The notes under the pieces were generated by a model. It saw nothing but the letters and a program-made list of their open reading frames with translations, made no database searches and was not told the origin of the DNA. Source: an uncultured Lachnospiraceae bacterium (GTDB lineage Bacteria > Bacillota > Clostridia > Lachnospirales > Lachnospiraceae). Taken from it: 9,653 bases of DNA. Below are positions 1 to 6,155 of this stretch, piece after piece. A program made the position numbers and the translations under genes. The stretch covers positions 1 to 9,653 of the forward strand of contig CAJUQY010000068.1 of assembly GCA_910588815.1 (NCBI GenBank), given 5' to 3'. Positions within the stretch are counted from its first letter, which is position 1, and each line of letters starts with the position of its first letter.

Positions 1-1
1 A

Positions 2-21
2 TACCACAATATATCGTGGTA
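2..21. other. Small hairpin at window edge
   Basis: TACCAC (2-7) and GTGGTA (16-21) form a 6-bp stem with an AT-rich 8-base loop. It lies about 50 bases beyond the stop of the minus-strand GGGtGRT gene, so it could be part of that operon's terminator. Any minus-strand T tract would lie outside the window, so this cannot be settled. Confidence 0.3.
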
Positions 22-71
22 GATTTCCGCATAAAAGGACTTTTTCAGTATCCTCATAAATACGCTATTTC

Positions 72-1082
72 TTAGAACTTCCCGGCCTTGGCCGCTTCCT
101 CAATGGAAACTGCTACGGCCACGGTCATTCCGACCATAGGGTTGTTGCCGGCACCGATTAAGCCCATCATCTCCACGTGCGCGGGCACGGAGGAGGAGCC
201 TGCAAACTGTGCATCCGAATGCATACGGCCCAAGGTATCTGTCATACCGTAGGAAGCAGGGCCTGCCGCCATGTTGTCGGGATGCAGGGTACGTCCGGTA
301 CCGCCGCCGGAAGCCACGGAGAAATACTTCTTGCCCGCCTCGTTGCGCTCCTTCTTGTAGGTTCCTGCCACAGGATGCTGGAATCTGGTGGGATTGGTGG
401 AGTTTCCGGTAATGGAAACATCTACAGCCTCTTTCCACATAATGGCCACGCCCTCCGGCACACTGTTGGCGCCGTAACAGTTCACCTTCGCGCGGAGTCC
501 CTCGGAATAGGATTTGCGGAATACTTCCTTCACCTCATTGGTATAGGGATCATACTCTGTCTCTACATATGTAAAACCATTGATCCTGGAAATGATCTGA
601 GCCGCATCCTTGCCGAGACCGTTCAGAATGACACGAAGGGGTTTCTGACGGACCTTGTTGGCCTTCTCTGCGATACCGATGGCTCCCTCCGCCGCTGCAA
701 AGGACTCATGGCCGGCCAGGAAGCAGAAGCACTCGGTCTCTTCTTCCAGAAGCATCTTGCCGAGGTTTCCGTGTCCAAGGCCTACCTTACGGGTATCGGC
801 AACGGAGCCGGGAATGCAGAATGCCTGAAGTCCCTCGCCGATGGCTGCCGCAGCGTCTGCCGCTCTCTTGCAGCCTTTTTTGATGGCAATGGCCGCGCCT
901 ACGGTGTAAGCCCATTTTGCATTTTCAAAGCAGATGGGCTGAATGCCCTCTACCATCTTATATACATCCAGGCCGGCCGCCTTCGTAACCTCGCCGGCCT
1001 CTTCGATGGAACCAATTCCATACTCCTTCAAAACAGCAAGAATCTGTTTCTCTCTTCTCTCATATGATTCAAATAAAGCCAT
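72..1082 (-). CDS. GGGtGRT-family protein, function unknown
   Basis: This 336-residue protein carries the family-defining GGGTGRT motif at residues 259-265, followed by LHPDNMAAGPASYGM. That matches the GGGtGRT family (Pfam 'GGGtGRT protein', about 330 aa), found mainly in anaerobic Firmicutes and without a known activity. Other visible features are a Cys-x-Cys pair (C118, C120), further Cys at 51, 71, 89 and 202, and glycine-rich stretches near 101-108 and 308-319. There is no signal peptide or membrane segment, so it is probably cytoplasmic. It starts 56 bases after the NifU-like scaffold gene, and the two are probably co-transcribed, which suggests an iron-sulfur-linked or metal-linked role (inference). 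The AGGAGG ribosome site (1094-1099) is 11 bases from the ATG, a long gap, but the start is supported by an amphipathic N-terminus and no better ATG nearby. The family call is firm; the function is not known. Confidence 0.9.
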   Translation of the reverse strand: MALFESYERREKQILAVLKEYGIGSIEEAGEVTKAAGLDVYKMVEGIQPICFENAKWAYTVGAAIAIKKGCKRAADAAAAIGEGLQAFCIPGSVADTRKVGLGHGNLGKMLLEEETECFCFLAGHESFAAAEGAIGIAEKANKVRQKPLRVILNGLGKDAAQIISRINGFTYVETEYDPYTNEVKEVFRKSYSEGLRAKVNCYGANSVPEGVAIMWKEAVDVSITGNSTNPTRFQHPVAGTYKKERNEAGKKYFSVASGGGTGRTLHPDNMAAGPASYGMTDTLGRMHSDAQFAGSSSVPAHVEMMGLIGAGNNPMVGMTVAVAVSIEEAAKAGKF

Positions 1083-1138
1083 TTTATACGATTCCTCCTA
1101 AAATTTATGTATAGTTCGCACTTACTACCAGATACTGA

Positions 1139-1831
1139 TTATTCCTGTCTGGGATCAATGATCTTTGCCGCATCGGCAACACGTCCGTACTGTCCCTTCG
1201 CCTTCTCCCATGCAGTGTTCGGGTCATCCCCCTTCTTAATAAAATCAGTCATCTTTCCAAGACTTACGAACTGATAGCCGATAATCTGATCGTCCTCATC
1301 CAGGGCAATGCCGGTTACATAGCCCTCTGCCATCTCCAGATAACGGGGACCTTTTTTCAAGGTGCCGTACATGGTCCCAACCTGAGAGCGGAGGCCCTTG
1401 CCCAGATCCTCAAGGCCGGCGCCGACGGGAAGCCCATCCTCAGAAAATGCGCTCTGGCTCCTGCCGTATACAATCTGGAGGAACAACTCTCTCATGGCAG
1501 TATTGATCGCATCACATACCAGGTCTGTGTTCAGCGCTTCCAGAACAGTTCTTCCAGGCAGAATCTCAGAGGCCATGGCTGCAGAATGTGTCATACCGGA
1601 ACATCCGATGGTCTCCACAAGAGCCTCCTGAATGATTCCCTCCTTGACATTCAAGGTCAGCTTGCAGGCGCCCTGCTGAGGAGCACACCAGCCAATGCCG
1701 TGAGTCAGGCCGGAAATGTCGGCGACCTCTTTGGCCTGTACCCATTTCGCTTCCTCAGGGATCGGAGCAGCGCCATGGGCCACACCCTGGGCTACTGTAC
1801 ACATTTTCTCTACTTCATGTGAATAAATCAT
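1139..1831 (-). CDS. NifU/IscU-like Fe-S cluster assembly scaffold protein
   Basis: A 230-residue protein of the kind annotated as iron-sulfur cluster assembly scaffold in Clostridia. IscU/NifU N-domain scaffolds build clusters on conserved cysteines and pass them to apo-proteins. The stretch GCSGMTHSAAMASEIL (76-91) resembles the second Cys loop of IscU, and ACKLTL (55-60) resembles the strand around its first Cys. Cysteines sit at 11, 49, 56, 77 and 106. It is longer than classic IscU (about 130 aa): the C-terminal 100 residues are extra and include a GYVTGIALDEDDQIIGY strand pair (170-186). The start is clear: AAAGGAG at 1839-1845 lies 7 bases before the ATG. It is the first gene of a two-gene unit with the GGGtGRT gene. 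No cysteine desulfurase is visible nearby, so this is probably not the main isc/suf system but a paired accessory one (inference). Confidence 0.82.
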   Translation of the reverse strand: MIYSHEVEKMCTVAQGVAHGAAPIPEEAKWVQAKEVADISGLTHGIGWCAPQQGACKLTLNVKEGIIQEALVETIGCSGMTHSAAMASEILPGRTVLEALNTDLVCDAINTAMRELFLQIVYGRSQSAFSEDGLPVGAGLEDLGKGLRSQVGTMYGTLKKGPRYLEMAEGYVTGIALDEDDQIIGYQFVSLGKMTDFIKKGDDPNTAWEKAKGQYGRVADAAKIIDPRQE

Positions 1832-1847
1832 GTTAAGACTCCTTTCA

Positions 1848-1861
1848 GAATATAAATATTC
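1848..1861. promoter_or_regulatory. AT-rich imperfect palindrome upstream of scaffold gene
   Basis: GAATAT (1848-1853) and ATATTC (1856-1861) form a palindrome just upstream of the scaffold gene's ribosome binding site, next to a second palindrome, ATGTACAT (1862-1869). They could be an operator or an mRNA hairpin. I could not find a convincing -35/-10 pair on the minus strand in this gap; the best, TTGTGA with TATGTA, has a 15-base spacer. Confidence 0.25.
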
Positions 1862-1993
1862 ATGTACATACTCTGTCTTATTTTCTCACAAAATGACGGG
1901 TTCGTCCAGACTTTTTTTTCTAAAATTTTCATCCGGGGATTTTCTTAATTTTGCATAAAATAATAACTTTCTCTTCCCCATTTTTGTGAAATA

Positions 1994-2002
1994 TGTTAAA
2001 AT
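1994..2002 (+). promoter_or_regulatory. Putative extended -10 promoter of PfkB kinase gene
   Basis: TG-T-TAAAAT fits an extended -10 element (TGn before the hexamer), about 39 bases before the kinase start. No good -35 hexamer lies 16-18 bases upstream. The same nine bases occur at 3054-3062 before the yerC-like gene. Confidence 0.4.
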
Positions 2003-2040
2003 AAAAACAAAGAATTTTCGGACATGCTTTGGAGGTAGGT

Positions 2041-2979
2041 ATGATTATTACAGTCACGATGAATCCGGCCATTGACAAGACCCTGGACGTGAAAAATTTC
2101 ACAGCCGGCGCTGTCCATCGGGTCACCAATGTCATTCAGGATGCCGGAGGAAAAGGCATCAACGTTTCCAAAACCGTCCAGTCTCTGGGCGGCGAAACCA
2201 TCGCTACCGGCTTTCTGGGGGGAAGCGCCGGAAAGATGATCGAGCACTCTTTAAACGAGCTGGCAATCCGGCATCAGTTCGTACAAATCGAAGGAGAGAC
2301 CCGCACCAATGTGAAAGTCGTCGATGTGACCAAGGCCGGCTTTGTCACGGAATTCAATGAACCAGGCCCCACCGTCACCTCGGCGGAAATCCAAAAACTG
2401 ACCAGAACTCTGGAATCCTACGCCGGCCCCTCCTCTATTTTTGTATTTTCCGGCAGCGTACCCGCCACCATGGATAAAGAGATCTATGGTTATTTTACCA
2501 GAAAACTGAAAAAACGTCAGGCCACAGTCTTTGTGGATGCCTCCGGAGAGCTTTTTGCGGAAGCCGTCAAGGCAAAGCCTTACCTGGTAAAGCCCAATGC
2601 CCATGAGATCGCGGATTATTTTGGGCTTGGCGATGATGCCGGGGAGGCAACCCTTGCCGATCTGGGCCGGGAACTCCTCCGCAAAGGCATCCACACCATC
2701 GCCATCTCCCGCGGACAAAAAGGGGCGCTTTTTGTCACTCACGATGCCAAATGCCTGAAAGCAAACGGGATCCAGGTACAGGCACATTCCACCGTAGGCG
2801 CCGGAGATGCCATGGTAGCGGCTCTCGCCCACGGCCTGGACAACGATATCCCTTTTGTGGATTGTGCAAGGCTTTCCATAGCCGCCTCCGCAGGAGCCTG
2901 TACCACCCTGGGTACCAAGCCTCCGGTCGGCGCACTGGTTGAAGAGCTGGTGAAGGAAGTGTCTGTCGTCACTATCTGA
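2041..2979 (+). CDS. 1-phosphofructokinase-type PfkB sugar kinase
   Basis: This 312-residue PfkB/ribokinase-superfamily enzyme most resembles 1-phosphofructokinases (FruK), which turn fructose-1-phosphate plus ATP into fructose-1,6-bisphosphate; tagatose-6-phosphate kinase is the close alternative. Visible motifs are the N-terminal VTMNPAIDKT (5-14) with the substrate Asp, GGKGINVS (36-43, PfkB signature 1), SGS (137-139), KPN (184-186), and TVGAGDAMVAA (251-261) with the anion hole and catalytic Asp256. The length is normal for FruK. A TTG at 2029 would add four residues, but it overlaps the ribosome binding site GGAGG (2031-2035), which sits 5 bases before the ATG at 2041, so 2041 is chosen. 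In many genomes fruK sits with a fructose PTS gene and a DeoR regulator; neither is here, so the physiological substrate is uncertain. Confidence 0.85.
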   Translation: MIITVTMNPAIDKTLDVKNFTAGAVHRVTNVIQDAGGKGINVSKTVQSLGGETIATGFLGGSAGKMIEHSLNELAIRHQFVQIEGETRTNVKVVDVTKAGFVTEFNEPGPTVTSAEIQKLTRTLESYAGPSSIFVFSGSVPATMDKEIYGYFTRKLKKRQATVFVDASGELFAEAVKAKPYLVKPNAHEIADYFGLGDDAGEATLADLGRELLRKGIHTIAISRGQKGALFVTHDAKCLKANGIQVQAHSTVGAGDAMVAALAHGLDNDIPFVDCARLSIAASAGACTTLGTKPPVGALVEELVKEVSVVTI

Positions 2980-2988
2980 CACATGTTC

Positions 2989-3010
2989 AAAATATACCGC
3001 CCCATATTTT
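2989..3010. other. Weak AT hairpin after kinase gene
   Basis: AAAATAT (2989-2995) pairs with ATATTTT (3004-3010) around an 8-base C-rich loop. With only A-T pairs and no T tract after it, it is a poor terminator, so kinase transcripts may run on into the yerC-like gene. Confidence 0.3.
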
Positions 3011-3033
3011 ATAAAAAAGTAAGGAGTTTGGTC

Positions 3034-3062
3034 TGGACTTTAAAGCGTTAAAATGTTAAAAT
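3034..3062 (+). promoter_or_regulatory. Putative promoter of yerC-like gene
   Basis: TGGACT (3034-3039) and TAAAAT (3057-3062) are 17 bases apart, with TG at 3054-3055 making an extended -10. A second TAAAAT lies at 3049-3054. The predicted start is near 3069, leaving a leader of about 40 bases before the ATG. Confidence 0.45.
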
Positions 3063-3110
3063 ATGTAAGTGTCTGTTTGCAGTCGTTAAAAAGCATCGGA
3101 GGAGGGTGTG

Positions 3111-3398
3111 ATGAATAAGAAGCTGAAAACCGAGGCTGTTGATCATTTGTTTCAGGCAGTCCTTACATTAAAAGATATCGAAGAATGCTATATATTTTTT
3201 GAAGATGTCTGCACTGTGAATGAACTTTTGTCTCTATCTCAGCGGTATGAGGTGGCAAAAATGCTGCGGTCCAGAAAAACTTACCTGGAGATCGCAGAGA
3301 AGACGGGAGCCTCTACGGCAACCATCAGCCGGGTAAACCGTTCTTTAAATTATGGAAATGACGGATACGACATGGTATTTGCCAGATTAGAGGAATAA
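3111..3398 (+). CDS. YerC/YecD-type TrpR-like DNA-binding protein
   Basis: A 95-residue all-helical protein of the TrpR-related YerC/YecD family, which has the fold of the tryptophan repressor but is widespread in Firmicutes outside tryptophan operons. The helix-turn-helix is at about residues 57-79, TYLEIAEKTGASTATISRVN followed by RSL. It is preceded by the typical family segment LTLKDIEECYIFFEDVCTVNE (split over 18-38) and the SLSQRYEVAKML helix (41-52). The start was placed at the ATG (3111), not the GTG three bases earlier, because GGAGG (3098-3102) gives 8-base spacing to it. Residues for tryptophan binding were not assessed and its effector is unknown. The neighbouring genes give no clear target. 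A promoter of its own and a terminator at 3430-3465 suggest it can be transcribed alone. Confidence 0.88.
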   Translation: MNKKLKTEAVDHLFQAVLTLKDIEECYIFFEDVCTVNELLSLSQRYEVAKMLRSRKTYLEIAEKTGASTATISRVNRSLNYGNDGYDMVFARLEE

Positions 3399-3400
3399 GA

Positions 3401-3418
3401 ATCCTGCTCCGGCAGGAT
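3401..3418 (+). other. 7-bp hairpin after yerC-like gene
   Basis: ATCCTGC (3401-3407) and GCAGGAT (3412-3418) form a perfect stem with a TCCG loop, starting two bases after the stop codon. No T run follows, so it may protect the 3' end or pause polymerase ahead of the larger hairpin. Confidence 0.5.
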
Positions 3419-3429
3419 CCGTGAGAAAA

Positions 3430-3465
3430 GGGCCGCTGCAGGGGAGATCCCCCTCTCAGCGGCCC
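3430..3465. terminator. Bidirectional terminator between yerC-like and DUF1836 genes
   Basis: GGGCCGCTG (3430-3438) pairs perfectly with CAGCGGCCC (3457-3465), and an inner GGGG/CCCC stem sits in the loop. Read on the minus strand it is followed at once by TTTTCTC, suiting termination of the DUF1836 gene, whose stop is 16 bases before it. On the plus strand the T run is interrupted (CGTTTG, then TTTTTATTTTT further on), so termination of the yerC-like transcript may be less efficient. Confidence 0.75.
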
Positions 3466-3481
3466 TCGTTTGCCGGACTTT

Positions 3482-4096
3482 TTATTTTTCCTTTTCGGAA
3501 GCATCCGGGTTTTTATCTTCCCGCATCTCGTCAATGATCTGCTCGATCATCTGCTTTTTTACATAGACGTCAAAGCTGAGCATACAAATAAAAGAAAAGA
3601 GCTGCAAATAATCCCGCTCCCCCTCAGAGACATTTTTAAAAGATTTTCCGGCAAGCTCCGCGCGGACCGGAATTTCCTTGAAGAGATCCACCAACTGAAG
3701 CCTCTCCATTTTCACGATTTCATTGTAAATTTTATCCAGCTCATCATGCTCCTCTGTAAAGTACTTCTCTGACAATGGAGAGAGCAGCACCTGGATATCT
3801 CCAATGGAGAGAAATCCCTTAAAGTAATAGATAAAAGCCAACAGAATCAGATGATCTCTGGAGTATTTCTTTTTCACAGGAGGTGGAAGCAGGTTGTTCT
3901 TCGCATAATTATTGATCATCGTTTTGGTAAGGATCTTATCCTCATCCCGTCTTTTTCCATGGGACAGGTGCTGATCCATGAAGGTAGTCACCTGATCCAT
4001 GTATAACTCAATATTAGGAATATCCCGGCTGTGGATATAATTTAATTTCTTCAACCGCTCCAGCAGTTCCTGCACTAATTCTTCGTTGTTTTTCAT
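3482..4096 (-). CDS. DUF1836 domain protein, probable HTH regulator
   Basis: A 204-residue cytoplasmic protein of the DUF1836 family, recognised by IPNIELYMDQVTTFMDQHL (26-44), a charged linker, then EDKILTKTMINNYAKNNLLPPP (split over 52-73) and KKYSRDHLILLAFIYYFKGFLSIGDIQ (split over 76-102). The TKTMINNYAK segment followed by KKKYSRDHL resembles the wing and second helix of MerR-like folds, so DNA binding is likely but unproven. The C-terminal tail is lysine- and glutamate-rich. An upstream ATG at 4144 is rejected because it lies in the promoter -35 region; the ATG at 4096 has AGAGGTGA (4101-4108) just ahead. It is transcribed alone, divergent from the tRNA-Gly. A perfect inverted repeat across its promoter suggests self-repression. 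No target or ligand is known to me. Confidence 0.82.
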   Translation of the reverse strand: MKNNEELVQELLERLKKLNYIHSRDIPNIELYMDQVTTFMDQHLSHGKRRDEDKILTKTMINNYAKNNLLPPPVKKKYSRDHLILLAFIYYFKGFLSIGDIQVLLSPLSEKYFTEEHDELDKIYNEIVKMERLQLVDLFKEIPVRAELAGKSFKNVSEGERDYLQLFSFICMLSFDVYVKKQMIEQIIDEMREDKNPDASEKEK

Positions 4097-4115
4097 ATAT
4101 TCACCTCTGTTTGCT

Positions 4116-4144
4116 ATTATATAGTATTTAAAACTATATGGCAA
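4116..4144 (-). promoter_or_regulatory. Promoter of DUF1836 gene
   Basis: On the minus strand, TTGCCA (4144-4139) and TATAAT (4121-4116) are separated by 17 bases: 5 of 6 and 6 of 6 matches to the sigma-A consensus. The predicted start, near 4109, leaves a leader of about a dozen bases that is mostly the ribosome binding site. Confidence 0.8.
4119..4139. promoter_or_regulatory. Inverted repeat, putative operator over DUF1836 promoter
   Basis: ATATAGT (4119-4125) and ACTATAT (4133-4139) are perfect inverted copies around a 7-base centre that is itself nearly symmetric. The repeat fills the spacer and overlaps both the -10 box and the edge of the -35 box, the position expected for a dimeric repressor. 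Autoregulation by the DUF1836 protein is an inference. Confidence 0.5.
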
Positions 4145-4200
4145 GACATAAATATCAGAAAATTGAGAGAGAAATATCGCTGAATATCCGAAAAACTTGC

Positions 4201-4229
4201 TTGACTATTCATGAAACAACAGTTATAAT
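4201..4229 (+). promoter_or_regulatory. Near-consensus promoter of tRNA-Gly
   Basis: TTGACT (4201-4206) and TATAAT (4224-4229) are 17 bases apart, 11 of 12 consensus matches. The start is expected at about 4236, so the primary transcript would have only about two bases before the mature tRNA. Confidence 0.85.
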
Positions 4230-4237
4230 ATCTACAT

Positions 4238-4308
4238 GCGGATATAGTTCATTGGTAGAACACCAGCTTCCCAAGCTGGATAGGCGGGTTCGATTCCCGT
4301 TATCCGCT
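4238..4308 (+). tRNA. tRNA-Gly(CCC)
   Basis: A full cloverleaf is visible. The acceptor is GCGGATA (4238-4244) with TATCCGC (4301-4307). The D arm is GTTC/GAAC (4247-4250, 4258-4261) with a GG-containing loop. The anticodon stem is CCAGC/GCTGG (4263-4267, 4275-4279) with loop TTCCCAA, giving anticodon CCC at 4270-4272. The variable loop has 4 bases, and the T arm is GCGGG/CCCGT around TTCGATT. The discriminator is T4308. CCA is not encoded, so it must be added after transcription. It reads GGG codons. A T-rich tract follows directly. Confidence 0.96.
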
Positions 4309-4323
4309 TTTTATTTTTTTTAA

Positions 4324-4350
4324 ATGTCCGGACAATCGTGTCCGGGACAT
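4324..4350. other. Bulged hairpin after tRNA-Gly
   Basis: ATGTCCGGACA (4324-4334) pairs with TGTCCGGGACAT (4339-4350) with a single bulged G and an ATCG loop. The main T tract is before it, not after, so it may be a 3' processing or stability element. Confidence 0.45.
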
Positions 4351-4372
4351 ATGTTCATACCTCCCTCAAAGA

Positions 4373-4409
4373 AAAACCGTCCTGGTGTTGTCTTCACCAG
4401 AACGGTTTT
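4373..4409. terminator. Bidirectional terminator for tRNA-Gly and PHP gene
   Basis: AAAACCGT and CTGGTG (4373-4380, 4382-4387) pair with CACCAG and ACGGTTTT (4395-4400, 4402-4409) with one C/A mismatch and a 7-base loop. The A and T flanks give a T tract on either strand, with TTTTTCTTT on the minus strand. It can end the tRNA transcript from the left and the HAD-PHP operon from the right. Confidence 0.85.
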
Positions 4410-4483
4410 CTCCTTCTCCTGCAGACCTCCGGCCATCGATTCTCCCAGCGCCCAGATGGTTTCCTGCCTGTTTCCCCCTCTTT

Positions 4484-5209
4484 TCAGTCAATAGACGAAT
4501 TTAAATATTTTTTAAAGCGCTCCACATCTGTATTCACGATCAGCTCTTCCGGAAAGCCGCATTCCGCAAGCAGGCTTTTCGCCTCGCCAAAGCGCCCTAC
4601 GGAAGAAGGGAAGTGGGCATCCGTATTGACAATGATCTCCTGGCCGTACCTCTCACAAAGCCCCAGAATCTTCCTAAGATTGGCGGGAGAATTTTTCCGA
4701 CACGCGCCCGAAACCAGGGAGCTGTTGTTGAGTTCAATCAAAATGCCATGCTTCTTCGCCTCTTTTACCATAGCTTCATAGTCAAGCTCGAAACGGCCAT
4801 CATCCGGGTGCCCGATGATCCGGACATACGGATTGTCCATGGCCCCAAGAAGAGCCCTCGTATTCTCCTCCCTGGTCCCCGGCCTTAAACAGACCGTATG
4901 GAGGCTGGCGATGCAGAGAGCCATTTTTTTCAAAAGACTTTCCTCCATATCCACGGTTCCGTTGTAGTCGATGATGTTCAGCTCCGCCCCCATGAGGAGT
5001 TCCACCCCGAACATTTCCCGATCGATCACTCTGAAATTCCGGAAATACATCTCGTGAGGACCGCCGGGAAGCTTCGGCCCATGGTCCGTAATGACAAGAA
5101 GCTTAAGCCCCGCCTCGGAAGCTGCCTTCGCCATCTCCGTCACCGTCCCATATGCATGCCCGCTGGCGACCGTATGGGTGTGGGTATCCAACAAAAATTT
5201 TTTCATCAT
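4484..5209 (-). CDS. PHP-domain phosphatase, YcdX-like
   Basis: This 241-residue PHP-superfamily hydrolase fits the YcdX-type phosphatase subfamily, metal-dependent phosphoester hydrolases with a TIM-like barrel. The full metal ligand set is visible: H10 and H12 (DTHTHT), H18, D42-H43 (TDHG), E76 (GAELN), H104 (SLH), H134 (GHPDD), and D197 with H199 (NTDAH). So it should be active, but the substrate is unknown. The start overlaps the stop of the upstream HAD gene by four bases (ATGA). A second ATG at 5206 has a better 7-base gap from GGGGAGG (5214-5220), so the true start may be one codon later. Coupled translation with the HAD phosphatase suggests linked functions. A terminator follows at 4373-4409. 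Confidence 0.87.
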   Translation of the reverse strand: MMKKFLLDTHTHTVASGHAYGTVTEMAKAASEAGLKLLVITDHGPKLPGGPHEMYFRNFRVIDREMFGVELLMGAELNIIDYNGTVDMEESLLKKMALCIASLHTVCLRPGTREENTRALLGAMDNPYVRIIGHPDDGRFELDYEAMVKEAKKHGILIELNNSSLVSGACRKNSPANLRKILGLCERYGQEIIVNTDAHFPSSVGRFGEAKSLLAECGFPEELIVNTDVERFKKYLNSSID

Positions 5210-6024
5210 TCTTCCTCCCCAAGTATAAACTTCTCAATCACAGCGGCTACCCCGTCCGCCTCATTGGAACAAGTAATATAATCCGCCTTCTCCTTGATCC
5301 TGGGACAGCCGTTTTCCATGGCTACCCCAAGCCCCGCAGCCTCATTCATGGGAATATCATTGTCATAGTCTCCGCAGGAAATGGCCGCTTCTCTGGGAAT
5401 CCCAAGGTAGTCCAGTGTCCGCAAAAGCCCGCTCCCCTTGTCAATGCCTGCCGGAAGGATCTCCAAATGATAGGCCTCCGAACGAAATACGGCAAATTCC
5501 GGCCCCAAAGCGTTTTGCACAACCGGCTCCATTTGCAGGATTTTCTCCTCCGTTCCCACCATCATCAGCTTGACAACGGGAAAATTTACATAGGAAATCA
5601 GATCCCGAACCTGTTTCACCTTCATTTTAGTGTTTCTGGCTTCCCCCTGCACATAAACGTCTCCGGCATCCTCGCTGATCACATACTCTCCCTCATAGGT
5701 TAGGACCGCTGTCTGATGCGCCCTTGCCAGCCGGACGATCTGCGGAATTTTCTCCGGCGGTATCTGCACGGAAAACTCCACCCTGCCGCTTTTACAATCC
5801 AAAAGTTCGCCGCCATTGTAGGCAAGAATATAACCGCCCATCTCCAGAAGCCCAAGCTCCTCCGCCACATGCCATACCCCGTAGCTGGGCCGTCCGGAGG
5901 ACAATACCACCGTACCGCCTGCTTGGACCATAGCTTTCACCGCCTGTTTTGTCCTCTCTGTGACCCTCTTGTCTTCTGTCACAAGAGTTCCGTCCAAATC
6001 TGTCGCCAGCAATCTATATTTCAT
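5206..6024 (-). CDS. Cof-type HAD-IIB phosphatase
   Basis: A 272-residue HAD hydrolase of the Cof/IIB type, enzymes that usually dephosphorylate sugar phosphates or flavin and vitamin phosphates. The motifs are complete: nucleophile D9 and acid D11 in DLDGTL (9-14), S43 in SSGRP, K196 in GIDKG (193-197), and GDYDND (218-223) for magnesium. The C2-type cap domain lies between about residues 85 and 190. The length is typical. The ribosome site GGAGG (6029-6033) is only 4 bases from the ATG but no other start is better. It is the first gene of a two-gene operon with the PHP phosphatase (4-base overlap). The specific substrate cannot be read from sequence. Confidence 0.9.
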   Translation of the reverse strand: MKYRLLATDLDGTLVTEDKRVTERTKQAVKAMVQAGGTVVLSSGRPSYGVWHVAEELGLLEMGGYILAYNGGELLDCKSGRVEFSVQIPPEKIPQIVRLARAHQTAVLTYEGEYVISEDAGDVYVQGEARNTKMKVKQVRDLISYVNFPVVKLMMVGTEEKILQMEPVVQNALGPEFAVFRSEAYHLEILPAGIDKGSGLLRTLDYLGIPREAAISCGDYDNDIPMNEAAGLGVAMENGCPRIKEKADYITCSNEADGVAAVIEKFILGEEE

Positions 6025-6056
6025 AATTCCTCCACCATAGAAATCCCCTTATACAC

Positions 6057-6099
6057 CCCTGTGCAACCGAACAGGGAGGATTGTCTTCCCCCACGCACC
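6057..6099. repeat. Hairpin element related to 9391-9438
   Basis: The segment has CCCTGT/ACAGGG (6057-6062, 6071-6076) and, in an alternative fold, GGGAGGA/TCTTCCC around TTG, flanked by GTGC (6061-6064) and GCAC (6095-6098). It aligns by eye with the element at 9391-9438 through GTGC, a GGG-purine-GATTG core, TCTTCCCC and GCACC. It lies in the leader of the Cof gene on the minus strand. Confidence 0.4.
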
Positions 6100-6140
6100 A
6101 AAAAGGCGGGACAGCCTTTTTTGAACCGTCCTGCCTTTTT
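6100..6140. terminator. Strong symmetrical terminator
   Basis: AAAAAGGCGGGAC (6100-6112) pairs with GTCCTGCCTTTTT (6128-6140) through 13 pairs including one G-T wobble. On the minus strand it gives a GC stem ending in TTTTT, 15 bases after the stop of the small repeat-containing frame at 6156-6329, and could also stop read-through from ridA. The plus strand is equally terminator-like, but no plus-strand gene needs it. Confidence 0.85.
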
Positions 6141-6155
6141 GTGTTTTTCGTCTCG

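Noticed and set aside
177..1067. Long plus-strand open frame opposite the GGGtGRT gene
   Set aside because: It is the mirror of a recognised gene with high third-position GC, and its translation is low-complexity with no family features.
1895..1919. Terminator-like GACG/CGTC hairpin followed by eight T on the plus strand
   Set aside because: The stem has only 4 bp and no plus-strand gene lies upstream, so it is likely chance in a T-rich gap.
2735..3005. Minus-strand frames opposite the end of the PfkB gene
   Set aside because: They are shadows of the kinase gene with no ribosome sites or recognisable domains.
4097..4144. N-terminal extension of the DUF1836 protein
   Set aside because: The upstream ATG lies in the -35 box of a strong promoter; the ATG at 4096 has its own ribosome site.
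4138..4323. Plus-strand 61-codon frame
   Set aside because: It runs through the tRNA-Gly promoter and the tRNA itself.
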